From contig CADCXC010000037.1 in the NCBI GenBank assembly GCA_902806595.1, positions 992,001 through 1,056,000 of the forward strand: a stretch of DNA of 64,000 bases, given 5' to 3'. Origin of the DNA: Pyrenopolyporus hunteri (Eukaryota > Ascomycota > Sordariomycetes > Xylariales > Hypoxylaceae). This document shows, piece by piece, positions 10,250-22,130 of this stretch. Under the pieces are notes generated by a model. That model did no database searches. It had not been told where the DNA came from and saw nothing but the letters and a program-made list of their open reading frames with translations. The translations under genes and the position numbers were made by a program. Positions within the stretch are counted from its first letter, which is position 1, and every line of letters starts with the position of its first letter.

Positions 10250-11033
10250 TCACAAATCTTTCTTGTTCCTCGCTTCCCGTGACTTAGGTATCGGCCCTTT
10301 CTCCTCGGTAGCTTTGGCCGGCTGTTTCTGCGCCATCTTCGCACCCAACAGCAGCCCTAGGATCGCCGTGATCGTATCGCTCACTAGTAAGACCACCCCG
10401 GTGCAAGCCGTCTGCCACGATGCAATACTCACGCTGCCCACGGGTGCTCGTGGGAAGGACAAGATCCACTCGACGTAGTATGGGAACCAGCCGTGTGGGA
10501 GCCAGAACATGGGCTGCTTGGCGTACCAGAAGGGAAGCAGGAACTTCAATCCCGACGTGGCCAACCACCGTAGAATGTTAACGGACCGGTCGAACTTCGC
10601 TTTCGACTCGTCTTGGGAGGTTTCTTATAGCATCGAACGGTCAACTTTCCATCTTATTTTCCCCATCTCTTAACACGTTGAGGGTAAGAACGAACTCATC
10701 TTCTCCAGCTGGTCGTACAGCTTATCATGCTGCCTCCGGAGCTTCGCCCACTTCGCAAACTGATCCTGGCTGCTCGTAGCGTTCAGGTCGCGGCGAATCG
10801 TGAGGTATTCCTTCTGTAGCTTCCTCTTCTCCGCCGCCTGTCTCGAGGTCTCCGTCGGAAGGGCCAGGTATAGGTTCCATAGCTACATCATGCGCGGTCA
10901 GCCATAGCTAGCATAGTGTCATACCGTTTTCGGAGAATCGTCTCACTAGGTTATTTATCGTCGCGGCGCCGACAGTGTTCACGAGGTGAGCGCCGACCTC
11001 GACGAGGAATACGAGAAGAAGCAGGGACAACAT
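10250..11033 (-). CDS. GET1: Get1, receptor subunit for tail-anchored protein insertion
   Basis: ER membrane subunit of the Get1/Get2 complex, which accepts Get3-bound tail-anchored proteins (WRB/CHD5 family). Exons 11033-10947, 10882-10696 and 10623-10250 give 215 codons, as expected for fungal Get1. The first transmembrane segment is at about residues 2-21 (LSLLLLVFLVEVGAHLVNTV), followed by GAATINNLLWNLYLALP. The Get3-contacting cytosolic coiled coil spans about 35-105 and contains the conserved NATSSQDQFAKWAKLRRQHDKL. Two more membrane segments follow HGWFPYYVEWILSFPRAPVGSVSIASWQ. The tail is Lys/Glu-rich. The second intron has a gttcgt donor and AAG acceptor, both weak, but they restore the frame to DESKAKFDRSVNILRWLATSG. 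The start codon is close to the family start. Confidence 0.93.
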
Positions 11034-11532
11034 GTTGCCTTTCGGTGCTGCCTCTCTTGAGTTGGGAGAAATACGTCACAGCGAATGAGTTTGACCACGT
11101 TCTGAAGACTAATCGGTTAGAAGCTTTAAATCCGTGTCCTATCTAATATGCGGGCCTAGAAGCCTTGATGGGGGCTTAGGCATATGCGTTGAGCGAGATA
11201 GGATGGATTTATGAGGTATTATTCATTTAACTGGTCCAACCCCCACCACAGCGGATCACAGGGCACATCTCATCCCCATTTGAATGGGTACCTCTTCTGT
11301 GGACGGTAGGTACCTAAGGTACAATACAATACACTACAATACAATACATTCCCTATATTGCTTCCTCCTTATTACCAATACCTATCGTGGCGTTTTCCTA
11401 CTCACGGCCCCGCCTACTACTCGACGAGGAATCATGCTATTCAGTGTGTTATTAAGCATCTAATATGGTCATCTTATAATATTCCGTAAAAAGCAATCCC
11501 ATGGCCGGACAGCATCGTGGCCCACAGGCGCA
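11034..11532. promoter_or_regulatory. Divergent promoter region GET1 / PTAR1-like gene
   Basis: 499 bp between two outward-facing start codons. It contains a GGTAGGTACCTAAGG motif and an ACAATACAATAC pentanucleotide repeat at about 11320-11348. Promoter function is inferred from position. Confidence 0.45.
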
Positions 11533-12531
11533 ATGTCCCGCTCGTTAGACAAAGATCTTCTAGCTCACTTAAAGACTGAGGATCCAAATAAAGTGTATAA
11601 GGACATCTCGACCGTCCTCACGGAGCTACCGGAAGATGAGCTATTGGAAATAGAATTCCTTGGGAAGAGCCATCCTCTTCAACCTGGTGTCAACTACCTT
11701 AGGGACGGTACGGCCGTGGCAATCCCGAAGCTGAGATTGGTCCAGGCGTTCTTTGCTGCCCGTCAGATACTGCAGAGTTACCGCGAGAACTACACGATAG
11801 ACCGCAGTGAGGTGGTAGCTGCTACAGCGGTGCTGCTCCTCATGGACCCTGAGCATCTGACGGCTGCTAATACCCGGAAGCGATTACTCATACCAACGCT
11901 AGAAGCAAAGGAGTCGTGTGAGTTGGCATTAAAAAGAGAGAAGCAGTTTGTGGATAGCCTCCTCACATCAAGGCTATATCGTCATGCCAAGTCTCCTACA
12001 CTTTGGTCGCACCGTCGCTGGCTACTCCATCTATTCACCGTTCATGACGTGGCCATAGACCTGCAGCACGATATCAAGCATATTGTCATGATAGCAGGAA
12101 TCCGGCATCCTCGCAACTATCCCGCCTGGCATCATGCCCGGCTCTTAGTGGACCGCTATCCAGGATTGGCTGTGTGTATTGTTGCCGATGTCAAAGAATT
12201 TTGTTTGAGAAACCATACCGATATCTCCGGCTGGAGTTTCCTTGCCTATAACATAAGCCGGATTGGAAATGCAGAAAATCGCTGCAGGCTGGCCACTGCG
12301 ATTTTCGCGGAAGTCCTAGGCATCGCTGACTCGTTGCGTTGGACAAACGAATCTGTCTGGGTATTTCTGCGCAACGTAGTAGCAACGGAGCTCGTTAGCA
12401 ATGACCAGTTTGAGGGATTTTTGGCCGTGAATAAGAGGCTCGCTTCTGCGACGCCCGAAGACAGTAGTCAGTGGAGAACGTTAGATAGCGCACGACGGTG
12501 GTGCGAAAAGTATCGCGGCCCGGAGGCCTAG
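11533..12531 (+). CDS. Protein prenyltransferase alpha-subunit repeat protein (PTAR1-like)
   Basis: Intronless, 332 codons. It carries PPTA-type helical repeats with the family signature W-x2-R: TLWSHRRWLLHLF (about residues 156-168) and RNYPAWHHARLL (about 195-206), and weaker later repeats around WSFLAYNI and WVFLRNV. Classical farnesyl- or geranylgeranyl-transferase alpha subunits have five better-conserved repeats. The divergent N-terminus and degenerate repeats fit the PTAR1-like branch, whose human member pairs with a beta subunit in GGTase-3 to modify the SNARE Ykt6. Extending that function to this protein is inference. An upstream ATG at 11501 is out of frame, so 11533 is chosen as the start. 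Confidence 0.8.
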   Translation: MSRSLDKDLLAHLKTEDPNKVYKDISTVLTELPEDELLEIEFLGKSHPLQPGVNYLRDGTAVAIPKLRLVQAFFAARQILQSYRENYTIDRSEVVAATAVLLLMDPEHLTAANTRKRLLIPTLEAKESCELALKREKQFVDSLLTSRLYRHAKSPTLWSHRRWLLHLFTVHDVAIDLQHDIKHIVMIAGIRHPRNYPAWHHARLLVDRYPGLAVCIVADVKEFCLRNHTDISGWSFLAYNISRIGNAENRCRLATAIFAEVLGIADSLRWTNESVWVFLRNVVATELVSNDQFEGFLAVNKRLASATPEDSSQWRTLDSARRWCEKYRGPEA

Positions 12532-15188
12532 AAAAGCGACATGACTCGGAAAGTAGTCCAGCATAGCTTACCAACAGTGAAGACAGCTTTTTTTTTTTTT
12601 TTACGAGGCCTCGGCGTTGGTGCCGTCAGGTACCCGCGACTCGCGACCGGGCGGCCGCCGGCTAAGAATAGACGAAGGGACTGAAATGGACTATACAGAT
12701 GTTATATGCACTTCTGATTCCTTTTTGCTCCCAATACTGTATCTCCTTCTCGTAACGGACGAAGCAGGATCGTCCTCTGCTTCAAATTGAGGCTCACCAG
12801 CAATACCTTTGTTAACTCGACGGCGGCTGAGGAAGGTCTATGTACTACCTGACGGCTTAAAGGTGGCTTGGTAGCAGACGAGCGACGACGCTGATAGGTC
12901 GAAAACTCGAGTGTAGGCTAACGCAGGGGGCTTGGAGTATTACGACGTGGACGACACAAAACACTTCCTCCTATTAATATCTCGTCACCTGACGTTTTGG
13001 GTAGTGAACCGGCCGACATCAGAAATCCGAGACTCCTTGGCGATTATCGAGATCGCATCCTCCTGTAAGCTCCCACAAGATCCGGCTCCCAACCGCCGCG
13101 CCGTAGGGTGGCTGAACCGCTCGAAGTTTACGAGCATCTTTTTTTGTGTTCTTATCCAGCGGTTCGGGAGGGTTTGGAATGACGGCTTGGTACATTAGTC
13201 AAGGTGCCAAGCTTTACATAGTACCTTCTGCCGCTGTCGCGGTACGTACATAGTTGAACTTAGCCTTGGACTCGGCTGCCTCGTGCCGACTTAGACAGGT
13301 AGTTTCACTTGATGCCGAATCTTTCGGATCTAGTCATTGTTCCAACCATGTGCAACATCGGCTTTCCCCGTCGAGGAATTCTCCTTCATCTTGACTCGCG
13401 CATCCTAAATATTTCAATATCTTGATTGCCTACCTAATGTACCTATTGACATAAGAAACGGCACATGACGAACGGTTTTGAGATTCATAGACCGGGATTC
13501 CGCTTCCTTGAGTTCAAGGATCTCCAGACTCAACTAACCCTTGGCCGTTCATCAATTCCCTATCGGAGTCCTACCTCCACATGGGGCCACCTCCTAGCCG
13601 TTAAGGTCGATCCACTGCAAGCAATCTACTGCGTACCATGTAGGGCCTGGGCACCGTATGGGGTTTTTTGCTGATGTATGCTGCCGGGGGTTGGATATAC
13701 GACGTGCATACGTGCCGAAGGCTCTGCTATCAGCAGTCATCCGCTCTGAATAGTAGGCCAAGAACGAAGTGGCGCCAACGGTCGCCCCAACGCCTTTGTG
13801 CAAATGATTTATCACGAAAGCTGTTTTCTAATTCAATTGTGGCACGGCTCCGAAGGGATGGGGAGGTCAAAGGCAGGCCAAAGAACATTGGACGAGAAGC
13901 TAAGGCTAGGTACGGAGATAAATCTAATGTATAATACCAAGGTACGATGTACGCAGTGACTGCCTCGCGGCTGTTTTGCGCTGCAGGCAAACGATTCTAT
14001 CTGAAATGGGCCAATCAGCTTTCCGTTTGGACGGAGACCCAATTTCCCAGGCAGATCGCTATAATAAGAAAATACCTTGAAAATACTTAGATAACACTAC
14101 TATAGAGCATGCATACCAGAGTTACCTTCAAGTATATTATAGGCCTTGCGGCCGCAAATGGCGCTATCTCTGCCTGCCCCTGGCTAACAGGGGCTACCCT
14201 TGACAGTTCTCTCTTAGCTTACCCCAGTACGAATTCGACTAATCATCTCGAAGGGAGACTCCAGGAAGAAATGGCCATTGAAAGTGGAAGTTGCAGCACG
14301 CGCAGTTTCGGCCACCATATGGCCGAAGAGTAACGTACCTATCTTACCTACGACACAGTAGGTAGGTACATACATCATCTGTCCCGCAGGTGGGACGCTA
14401 TCCGCATCTGGCAAGCCAGTCGACAGGAGGGTCAAGACTTGGGCCAAGGCGCTGGGCCAAGACGCTGGGCCCTCGATCATAGCAGGGGGCTGAGGGGAAC
14501 GGTCCTCAACTTCCCTTCCTCCTCCGTCTCTGCCGACCTCCACTAGCGATTCACTCACATCTTCTCCACAACCTTCTGATATCTGCCTTTTTTTCTATTG
14601 TCGCCCCTGTACGTAGTCGTCTTTGTTTCACTGCCACATATTCCCTTCTCTGCTTTGCTGCTACTGCTCTCTTGTCATTGAAATAGACCGGGGCGGCCTG
14701 ATTGGAATTCTCTATTCTGTCTTATTTCTCAAACTTGTTTCTCTCAGTGGCTCTCCTTGTTTTGGAATTCATATCGACATATCGAATACCCTCGAGAGAC
14801 CCTACGTGCCTTCTCTCTACCTCGTCGCGGACAACCTCCTATCTCTAGCCTTCTTCCTTTCCTTGGCTTACTGGGCTTTTCCTTTTGGGGTTTGGATCTC
14901 CGGTTTATCTAACACGCTCTCTTAATCTTTAATACTATAATATCTAGACCAGAAAGTCTAGTGTTTTCGAGCTGCGAATTACTAGGGTATTCCACCTCGA
15001 TAACGCCTCGTTTCCTCACCTCAGAAGCCTTTCCGCCCCAATTGGCCCCGCGGCGCCACTCTGAATGCGTGTGCCGGCTTAGTTTTCTACAATTCGACCT
15101 CACCAACCTGGGCGGTCCGAAATCCAAAGAAGTTTGGTATTCTTAAGCTAAGAAGGTCACGCTCGGCCACGTCACGGAAATCTTCGAT
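12532..15188. other. 2.7-kb spacer upstream of the aspartic protease gene
   Basis: I find no supportable gene. Short frames on both strands (for example 13465-13674 plus, 14214-14558 minus) lack recognisable motifs or good splice partners. A poly-T tract lies at about 12588-12602, and a short inverted pair GTACC...GGTAC at about 13220-13244. The last 600 bp are strongly pyrimidine-rich on the plus strand, as in promoters and leaders of expressed fungal genes, and probably drive the protease gene. Confidence 0.5.
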
Positions 15189-16924
15189 ATGCACCATACC
15201 TGGACATCGCTCCAGCTTCTGCTGTGGGCTTCCGGTATTAACGGTCTTGTCCAGCGCATTCCCAGAGATCAGGACCTGAACGGTCTGAGTCCGCAACTTG
15301 AATTCGTCACTGCCGATGGCCATGGCCCCTTGAAGGAACGAGACTCCGCAGATGATCCGAGTCCAGACCTCGGATTCGTCACATTCTCGTTAGGCTCAAA
15401 GAGGGTAGCAGTATGCTTGTCCCAGTAACTCGATATTAATCAAGAGTTATACTAACGCAACTTCAAACATGTAGACCGGAGAAAACCACGCCGAAACGGT
15501 CTCAAGCGTTGCTCAAAGACTAGCAACCAAATACGGATCCAAAGCCCCGACTAGATCTCTTACCAGCCGAGATAACAATTACAATGTGGAGACTGCCGAC
15601 ACGCCCACAATCAGCAATGCTGTGGGTATCAGCCAAGACGGAACGGACTACTCGTACTTCATAGAGGCGAATTTTGGATCTGAAAAGAAGAAGATGTACA
15701 TGCTTCTCGACACCGGTGCTAGCACAACTTGGGTCATGGGCTCGACTTGCGTCTCTGCCGCATGCACTACGCACAACAAGTTTGGACCAGACGATTCCAC
15801 CACGCTCAAAGACACCGGAGAAATATACCAGGTCAGGTATGGCTCCGGGCAGGTGAGCGGACACCTTGTGTCCGACACCGTATCCATCGCCGGTTTGGCG
15901 TTGACCATGGACTTCGGCCTTGCCAATGTCACCTCGGATCAGTTTTCCCAGTTCCCCTTCGAGGGAATTCTGGGTGTATCCATGGTCCAGGGCACGTGGC
16001 TTACCCATCTCAAAGACGCCAAGGTGATCGATCACAACGTGTTCGGAATTGCGCTGTCCAGGACGGCCGACGGCAAGAACGACGGGGAGATAGCTTTTGG
16101 TGCGCCGAACAAGGCCAAGTACACTGGCGACATAACTTATACTTCGGTCAAGTCCCAAGACAGCTGGGCTATTACGATGGACGACGTGGCGTTCGATGGT
16201 AACTCGGCTGGTGTGAAGGGCCGACTTGCCTATATCGACACCGGCACCACCTTCGTTTTTGGACCTCCCGCTGATGTTGCGGCGCTTTACAAGTTGATTC
16301 CCGGCTCTAGGACCATTGATAACGGCAAGACCTATGCTATCCCATGTGATACCGACGCCTCTGTCTCGTTTACGTTCTCTGGGAAGACTTGGACTGCTTC
16401 CTCAAGGGACTTTAAGACTGCCCCGAACACTGCCGGAACCTGCTTCGGTAGTGTATACGGCATGGAGTTTGTGCCTGGCGCTTGGCTTGTTGGAGACATG
16501 TTCCTAAAGAACGTCTACAGCGTATTCGATCTGGATCAGAAACAAATTGGTAAGTCTTTGTGCCGTCTCACATCCATGATCACATTCATTAATACTAATC
16601 GTCAAAATAGGATTCGCCGCTAAGGCATCTTCCGACAATGACGGCGACAGCAGCAGCAGCAGCACTGCTACCGGAACGTCAACCGCATCTCCAAATGGTT
16701 CGTCTACGGGCGGGGTAACTGCCCCTACAACGACTGCTGACGGAGCAGGCGGTGATGGCCTTGGGCTTGTTCCCCAAGAAACGCCAGCCGCGACTGCGGG
16801 TGGCTCAACAACAGGATCAGCACCGGGCAGCACGACCACTCCTGACTCTTCCAGTGTGAAGTTGTCCGCCATAAGTACTTTTGCTTCTATAATATGTATA
16901 GTGGCAATTGGCATTCTTATTTAG
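15189..16924 (+). CDS. Secreted GPI-anchored aspartic protease (yapsin / CtsD type)
   Basis: Pepsin-family (A1) endopeptidase predicted at the plasma membrane or cell wall. Exons 15189-15410, 15475-16549 and 16611-16924 give 536 codons. A hydrophobic signal peptide occupies about residues 1-20; a propeptide follows to about 115. The catalytic Asp residues are D153 in LLDTGASTTW and D329 in AYIDTGTTFVF, with the flap Tyr in QVRYGSGQVSG (near 196). Two Cys in the GSTCVSAACT loop could form the usual disulfide. After the catalytic domain comes a Ser/Thr/Gly-rich linker of about 90 residues, then a C-terminal hydrophobic stretch ending the protein, the layout of a GPI signal. Both introns have clear branch sites (atactaacg; atactaatc). 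The next plus-strand gene is an amino acid transporter, which may be coincidental. Confidence 0.92.
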
Positions 16925-17832
16925 AGATGCTTGGTGTTCTGGGTCCTGATTATTGCATATTCATATACACACGTACATCACAGGCTGCTTTGCCAAAGTG
17001 GATGGCATTCCTTCATCAAAATTCACCTACCCCTTGGGTAAAAAGGGTCACCGGATTTTTGGATATAATTGGTGTTCTTGCCCTTACTCCCACCCCAAGA
17101 GGGGGGAGAAAACATCGTAGAGCCTTATCCCGGGCTAGAGGAGGGATTTACAACGATCTCCATGGCGAAAAAGGAATGGAGGGATCAGCAACAGGCTAAT
17201 ACCAGCGCATTCACATACACACGCATACACAATATAAACACTCTATTGCATTGTATATAGGATTATAATAGACAACGATATCTTCAATTCTTATAATTGG
17301 TGCCATCTGCTCGTCCGTATTACTGGGTGTCACTCATCCTCGGTTTCGTTAATACTCCTAGCTGGCCTTGGTAAGGCTCGAGAGTGATGTCTCGGGTAGA
17401 AATTAATGTGAAGATACCTAGTGAAGATGTGAAGATAAAGGAGATAAGATACGGGGCTCCTTATGTAACTCGGTATCGGACCGACCTTAATAAAGTTGGA
17501 GCTTCGGGAAGGTATGACCTAACAGGCAGGGTCCTACAGCATGGTGGTAGTATCCACCAGCCCCAGAACCAATTAGAATCCCCTGCATTAGCATATACCA
17601 TAATAGGCGGTGCTATGCATGCGGTACGTACTGCTCTCTATCACATGGTGATAAGAAAGAAATCCGTAATCCGTAATCGTGCGATTGGCACTGGCTTCGA
17701 CTCCTTGAGGCGAAGCTCAACCTGAGACTTGACACCTGCAGAACACATTGCATTTGATATCACTATCCCGAGCCGTTGCTAAGAACGGAGTCCATTTCTC
17801 GCGCCTCGCAACTATGCCGCCGTGATAACACA
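16925..17832. other. Spacer between protease and transporter genes
   Basis: 908 bp, same-direction neighbours. It holds the protease 3' untranslated region and the transporter promoter. A repeated segment catatacacacg / cacatacacacg occurs near 16961 and 17211. No gene seen. Confidence 0.5.
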
Positions 17833-19743
17833 ATGGCCAAGGCCACATCATATAGCTCTAACAGGGAGCAAACGCGTAACACCAATTTCACCGAAGCTCC
17901 CGCAAACGAAGAGCAGCATGGCTTACTCGCAGGCCACGCTTCCGACGACGGAGAGGACGGAGAAGACGAAGAGGACGACGAAGACCAGGATGGCATTATA
18001 GCACATCCCGGTGACGGCGACCTCGATATCCCTCCCAGCTCTATCCGAACCCCGGGCACCCCCAGAACCCCTAATCGAGTGCGCTTCGACCTAAGACCTA
18101 CCAACATTCCACCGCCAGCGAACGGCCATGATCGCCCTGCTTCACCCGCCGACTACTTCGATATTTCCGAACCCGACAGTCCCATCGCCGAGGACCCGAC
18201 ACCACGCCACCCCCTGCTAACCGACCTCGAAGCGCCTTCGGTCACCCTATCCAACAGCCTTGACGGCGATATACACGAATGGGCCGAACGAGAACGGACG
18301 CGACCCAAGTCTGGGCTGCGTTCCGCGTTTATGAACATGGCAAACAGTATTATCGGTGCCGGTATCATCGGGCAGCCTTACGCATTCAAGGATGCCGGTC
18401 TGCTTGCCGGCATTGTGCTGCTCGTTGGGCTAACCATCATAGTCGACTGGACGATCCGTCTTATCGTCATAAATAGCAAGCTAAGCGGCGCAAACAGCTT
18501 TCAGGGGACAGTCGAACACTGCTTCGGCAAGACCGGACTGATTGCTATAAGCGTTGCACAATGGGCCTTCGCATTCGGCGGCATGGTCGCCTTTGGAATT
18601 ATCGTGGGCGATTCGATACCGCAGGTACTGCGCACGATATGGCCCCGGTTGAGCGAGCTCCCCATACTATGGATTCTAGTAGATCGCAGGGCGGTCATTT
18701 GCGTTTTCGTCCTCGGAATAAGTTACCCCTTGACTTTATATAGGGATATTGCAAAAGTAAGTCCGTCGCAATACGGCGATAATCAGATCCCCCGGCTAAA
18801 GTGAAAGACAGCTCGCCAAGGCAAGCACATTTGCTCTCATCAGCATGAGCGTTATCCTAGTTACCGTCGTCGTCCAGAGTGCCCTTACACCCACAGAACG
18901 TCGCGGCTCCTTTAACACGTCGTTACTTCTAGTTAACGACGGCATATTCCAGGCTATTGGCGTTATTTCTTTTGGTAGGTGTCAGATGCCTCGCTGGCCG
19001 GCTAGTTGGCTACCAGGCTACCAACCCTTAGTTGACGGAGAACCTGAAGCTGACAGAAGCTAGCGTTCGTATGCCAACATAATTCTCTCCTAATTTACGG
19101 ATCCTTAAAGACACCGACTATAGACCGCTTTGCAACGGTGACGCATTACTCTACAGGCGTCTCGATGCTGGCATGTATGATTATGGCCCTGGCGGGCTTC
19201 CTTACCTTCGGCGATAAGACGCTCGGAAACGTGCTCAACAACTTCCCCGCCGACAATACGATGGTGACCTTCGCTCGGCTCTGTTTCGGCTTGAACATGC
19301 TGACAACACTACCGCTGGAGGCGTTCGTTTGCCGGGAAGTCATGCTCAACTATTGGTTTCCTAACCAGCCGTTTAATATGAACCTCCACCTAATATTTAG
19401 CTCGGCATTGGTCGTCTCGGCCATGACGCTGAGCCTACTGACGTGCGATCTTGGGGTCGTATTCGAGCTCGTCGGTGCAACGAGCGCCTGCGCGCTGGCG
19501 TATATCCTGCCGCCTTTGTGTTATATCAAGTTGAGTTCGAGGTCGTGGAAGACGTATGTTGCCATGGGGGTCGTGGCGTTTGGATGTTCTGTAATGGCTA
19601 TCAGCATGCTCCAGGCGCTTGGCAAGGTGATCAAAGGTCAGTAGCAACGTTGCCGACGTGGCTACCCGTCTTCCCTTTCTCCGTGCTAAAGCTGACTTAT
19701 ATCTGTTTTTGCAGGCGAGAACGAGCCGTCCCAGTGTGTTTAG
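17833..19743 (+). CDS. Vacuolar-type amino acid transporter (AVT7-like, AAAP/SLC38 family)
   Basis: Amino acid/auxin permease family; fungal AVT members act mostly at the vacuole. Exons 17833-18756, 18812-18974, 19064-19636 and 19715-19743 give 562 codons. The first 145 residues are hydrophilic, with an acidic run (GEDGEDEEDDEDQDG) and Pro-rich segments. The membrane domain opens with the family hallmark RSAFMNMANSIIGAGIIGQPYAF (about 158-180, split here only for description), then VDWTIRLIVINSKLSGANSF and FGGMVAFGIIVGDSIPQ. Later exons carry FAFVCQHNSLLIYGS, a motif typical of SLC38/AVT proteins, and several more transmembrane segments. The last exon encodes only ten residues. The ATG at 17833 is the first in frame; the open frame upstream begins at a TTG. 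The AVT7 resemblance is by pattern only. Confidence 0.9.
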
Positions 19744-21300
19744 AAGTATAGGAAAACCTTGCCGTGTACTTGTATATTATCCGCCATGTCATGCGAAGGT
19801 CTTGGGGTAAGGGAGGCAAACTGCATGCACACCTGCTGCAGGCTATTTTACGAAATCCGTATGGAAAGCGATCTCGCGGCGGTCGAATTATCGGACAATG
19901 CCACCGGTCGATGGCAGCGTGGTAAAGCTGCAGGCAGCAATTCCGAGCCGGGAGCTGTATTATGATTCGAAGATTCTCCCAGACAATCGGGATCCGCCTG
20001 GCTGCAGTTTTCTCCACCCCCTCAAGTCAGTGGTCCTGCAGGCGCATCGCAGCAAGGGCCGTCTAGGGGTATCGGGGGGGTGTCAGGGCGTGCGTTGTAT
20101 CGCCTACTGCGGGACGAGGTTGTTTGGCTGGTTCGCGGCACTTTGCGGCTTTACATTTCCCTAGCCATCCGCAGATGGACGGGCACATGCACGATTGATT
20201 AGATAGCGAGCCCGCGTCTCGATGGGCCGATGCAAAGAACCACTTTTAGATAGAGAACAAGGCGCCAGCCCCCCTTCTAATCCACACATCAATCAGCGCG
20301 GCCCAGCATAGCCAGCACACGCACAGCGACGCTTACGCACTTACACCCTACCCGCTCAATATAATACCAAAGGTATAGTACAGTATTGCAGAACGGGATG
20401 CCACCATCCAACCACGACCCCCGCCGGGATATATGCGAGTGAGCATGTAGCTAGCTCCCAGACGCACGCGCATACGCAGCAACGCATATTGTATAACCAC
20501 ATAACGCCACGCGCCATAACATCACCTCTTCCATCTCATCCCAAAAAGTCCTGATAGCTGTTCCTCGTCGAAGGAAGTCCTAGCTACGTACTCTCTCTTC
20601 GCTATCGGGAACACGTACATAGGCAACGGGCGATAGATAGGAGACCGAAGGCGAATTCCGCTACCGCCGAGCAAGTCGATCTTCTGCGTCTACGCGCTAC
20701 CCCAACTCTAGTAACCCGCGTGGAGAAGCAGCTGACCTATCCATGCCGCCCCCCCATCAAGCAGAATCCCACTCTGGGCGGGACTTCTACGACTTGGCTA
20801 GTCGCGGTCTCTAGACGGGTTAGGGTACAGCATGTATGTACATGTGATATGTAGTATGCATTTACTCACGTCTTTTACATAGCGTATCCGGGGCTTGGAT
20901 TTCTAGGGCAGCTGAGATATGATAGATACTCGGGTAGACAACAGCACCAGGTCACAGTATAGATGGAAAGGAAGAGGAGTAGAAGGCGACACAGAAGCAC
21001 GAGTATGAGTGCGAATATGAGTATGAGCATGAGCATGGGCATGAGTATGCATGCAGATGGGCAGGCGGGAGTAGAGTAAGACGGGAAGAGACAGAAGAGA
21101 AGACCGAGAAGCCATTCAGAGACAAGATTCAGCTATGGAGATGGAGATGGAAGAAAACGAGTGTCATACCTAACCCTACTTACACAGGTAGCTACACCCA
21201 CGCACCCACGCATACATCCACACATGTGCCGCTGATAGCTACTCCTCCCTCGCTCTTCAACCCTGCTTCTTCCTGCTTGTTTCCGATTACACCGAACCCC
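19744..21300. other. Spacer, no gene recognised
   Basis: About 1.56 kb after the transporter gene. It includes purine-rich stretches and a run of GAGTATGAGCATGAGCATGGG hexamer-like repeats at about 21000-21050. Frames on both strands are short and low-complexity. Confidence 0.5.
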
Positions 21301-21843
21301 GCTTGCTAAGTAATTTATAAGAGGCGAAAGATACATGGATGAAGACCCCTTCTTTTCCCTTCACCTTAAATACCAAGTCGATCTCCTTACATCCCATATC
21401 ACATCTGTCCATCTATCTATCCATTCATCACACCACAGATAGCACTACAGACCTTGAACCATACCCAAGATCTACCAAATATATACCCGCACTACCATCG
21501 ATCAAGCTTCGACCCTCCCAACCTATTGTGAGTATACTACCTATTCTCCTTCGTGATATGTGACTACTCATCCCCCAGGACGATCAAACGTCTTTTAAAC
21601 TGCTGTGGTACCAACCTACCTGCCCATACGTATCTACCTTATATATAGGTATACATATATATACCCACATTGCTATACAACTCTCTTCCATTCCTCTCCT
21701 CTTTTTCCACTAAGAGTGTGGGGATGGGCTTGGACTCATATAGCTGCGTGTCTATTGCATCCGAAAATCCTTGGCTAACTCAAACGGCTAACAGAAACGA
21801 ACCACACGTTCCCAAGGACTTAACCACCCTCCAATATCCCAAA
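21301..21843 (+). promoter_or_regulatory. Promoter and long leader of the small CxxC peptide gene
   Basis: A TTATAAG box near 21314 is followed by a strongly C/T-rich tract with CATCTATCTATCC and similar repeats (about 21339-21500), the usual look of a well-expressed fungal promoter and start region. A likely leader intron lies at 21528-21578 (gtgagt ... ccccag); a second, weaker one may run from the gtgtct near 21750 to the ctaacag near 21793. An in-frame ATG at 21724 could give an N-terminal extension of 40 residues if the second intron is not removed. These calls are inference from sequence pattern. Confidence 0.45.
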
Positions 21844-22130
21844 ATGCATAACTCGGCCTGCCCCAAGTGCGGTGTTAGCTTCGCCGGCGAGAGTAAGACA
21901 TGCAACTCCTGCGGTGCTGTAAGTTGGCTCCTTACCTACTCTCCACCCCCCAGACCAACCGCCCTAATTTCATCCACTCTCATCTCATGTATTTCCAATA
22001 CACCTCTCTCTTCATATTATCCTTCTTTCTCCCAGTTCCACGGACCGTTACGTATTACCTCAGAAATCATACGATATCCTCGAATTTCCCAGATGTAAAC
22101 TAATTATATCCCTAGACCTGCCCCGTCTAA
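21844..22130 (+). CDS. 29-residue double-CxxC peptide, two exons
   Basis: Exon 1 21844-21918 and exon 2 22116-22130 (only four codons plus stop) are joined across a 197-nt intron with gtaagt donor, an aaactaat branch site and cctag acceptor. The product is 29 residues with CPKC at residues 6-9 and CNSC at 20-23, then a last Cys in the C-terminal TCPV. This resembles a minimal zinc ribbon or knuckle. I recall similar tiny CxxC peptides in other filamentous fungi, but know of no assigned function. The start context CCCAAAATG is good. Without splicing, the frame runs on as low-complexity sequence to 22098, which supports the intron. An upstream in-frame ATG at 21724 could give 69 residues. Confidence 0.7.

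Noticed and set aside
13220..13246. Another candidate element end (CTGCCGCTGTCGCGG)
   Set aside because: Only a 9-base match to the right end of the 670-bp element with no inverted partner nearby.
14214..14558. 114-codon minus-strand frame in the spacer before the protease
   Set aside because: No motif, no splice partner, and part of it overlaps TACC repeats.
16504..16914. 136-codon minus-strand frame opposite the aspartic protease tail
   Set aside because: Mirrors the Ser/Thr/Gly-rich GPI linker; no independent support.
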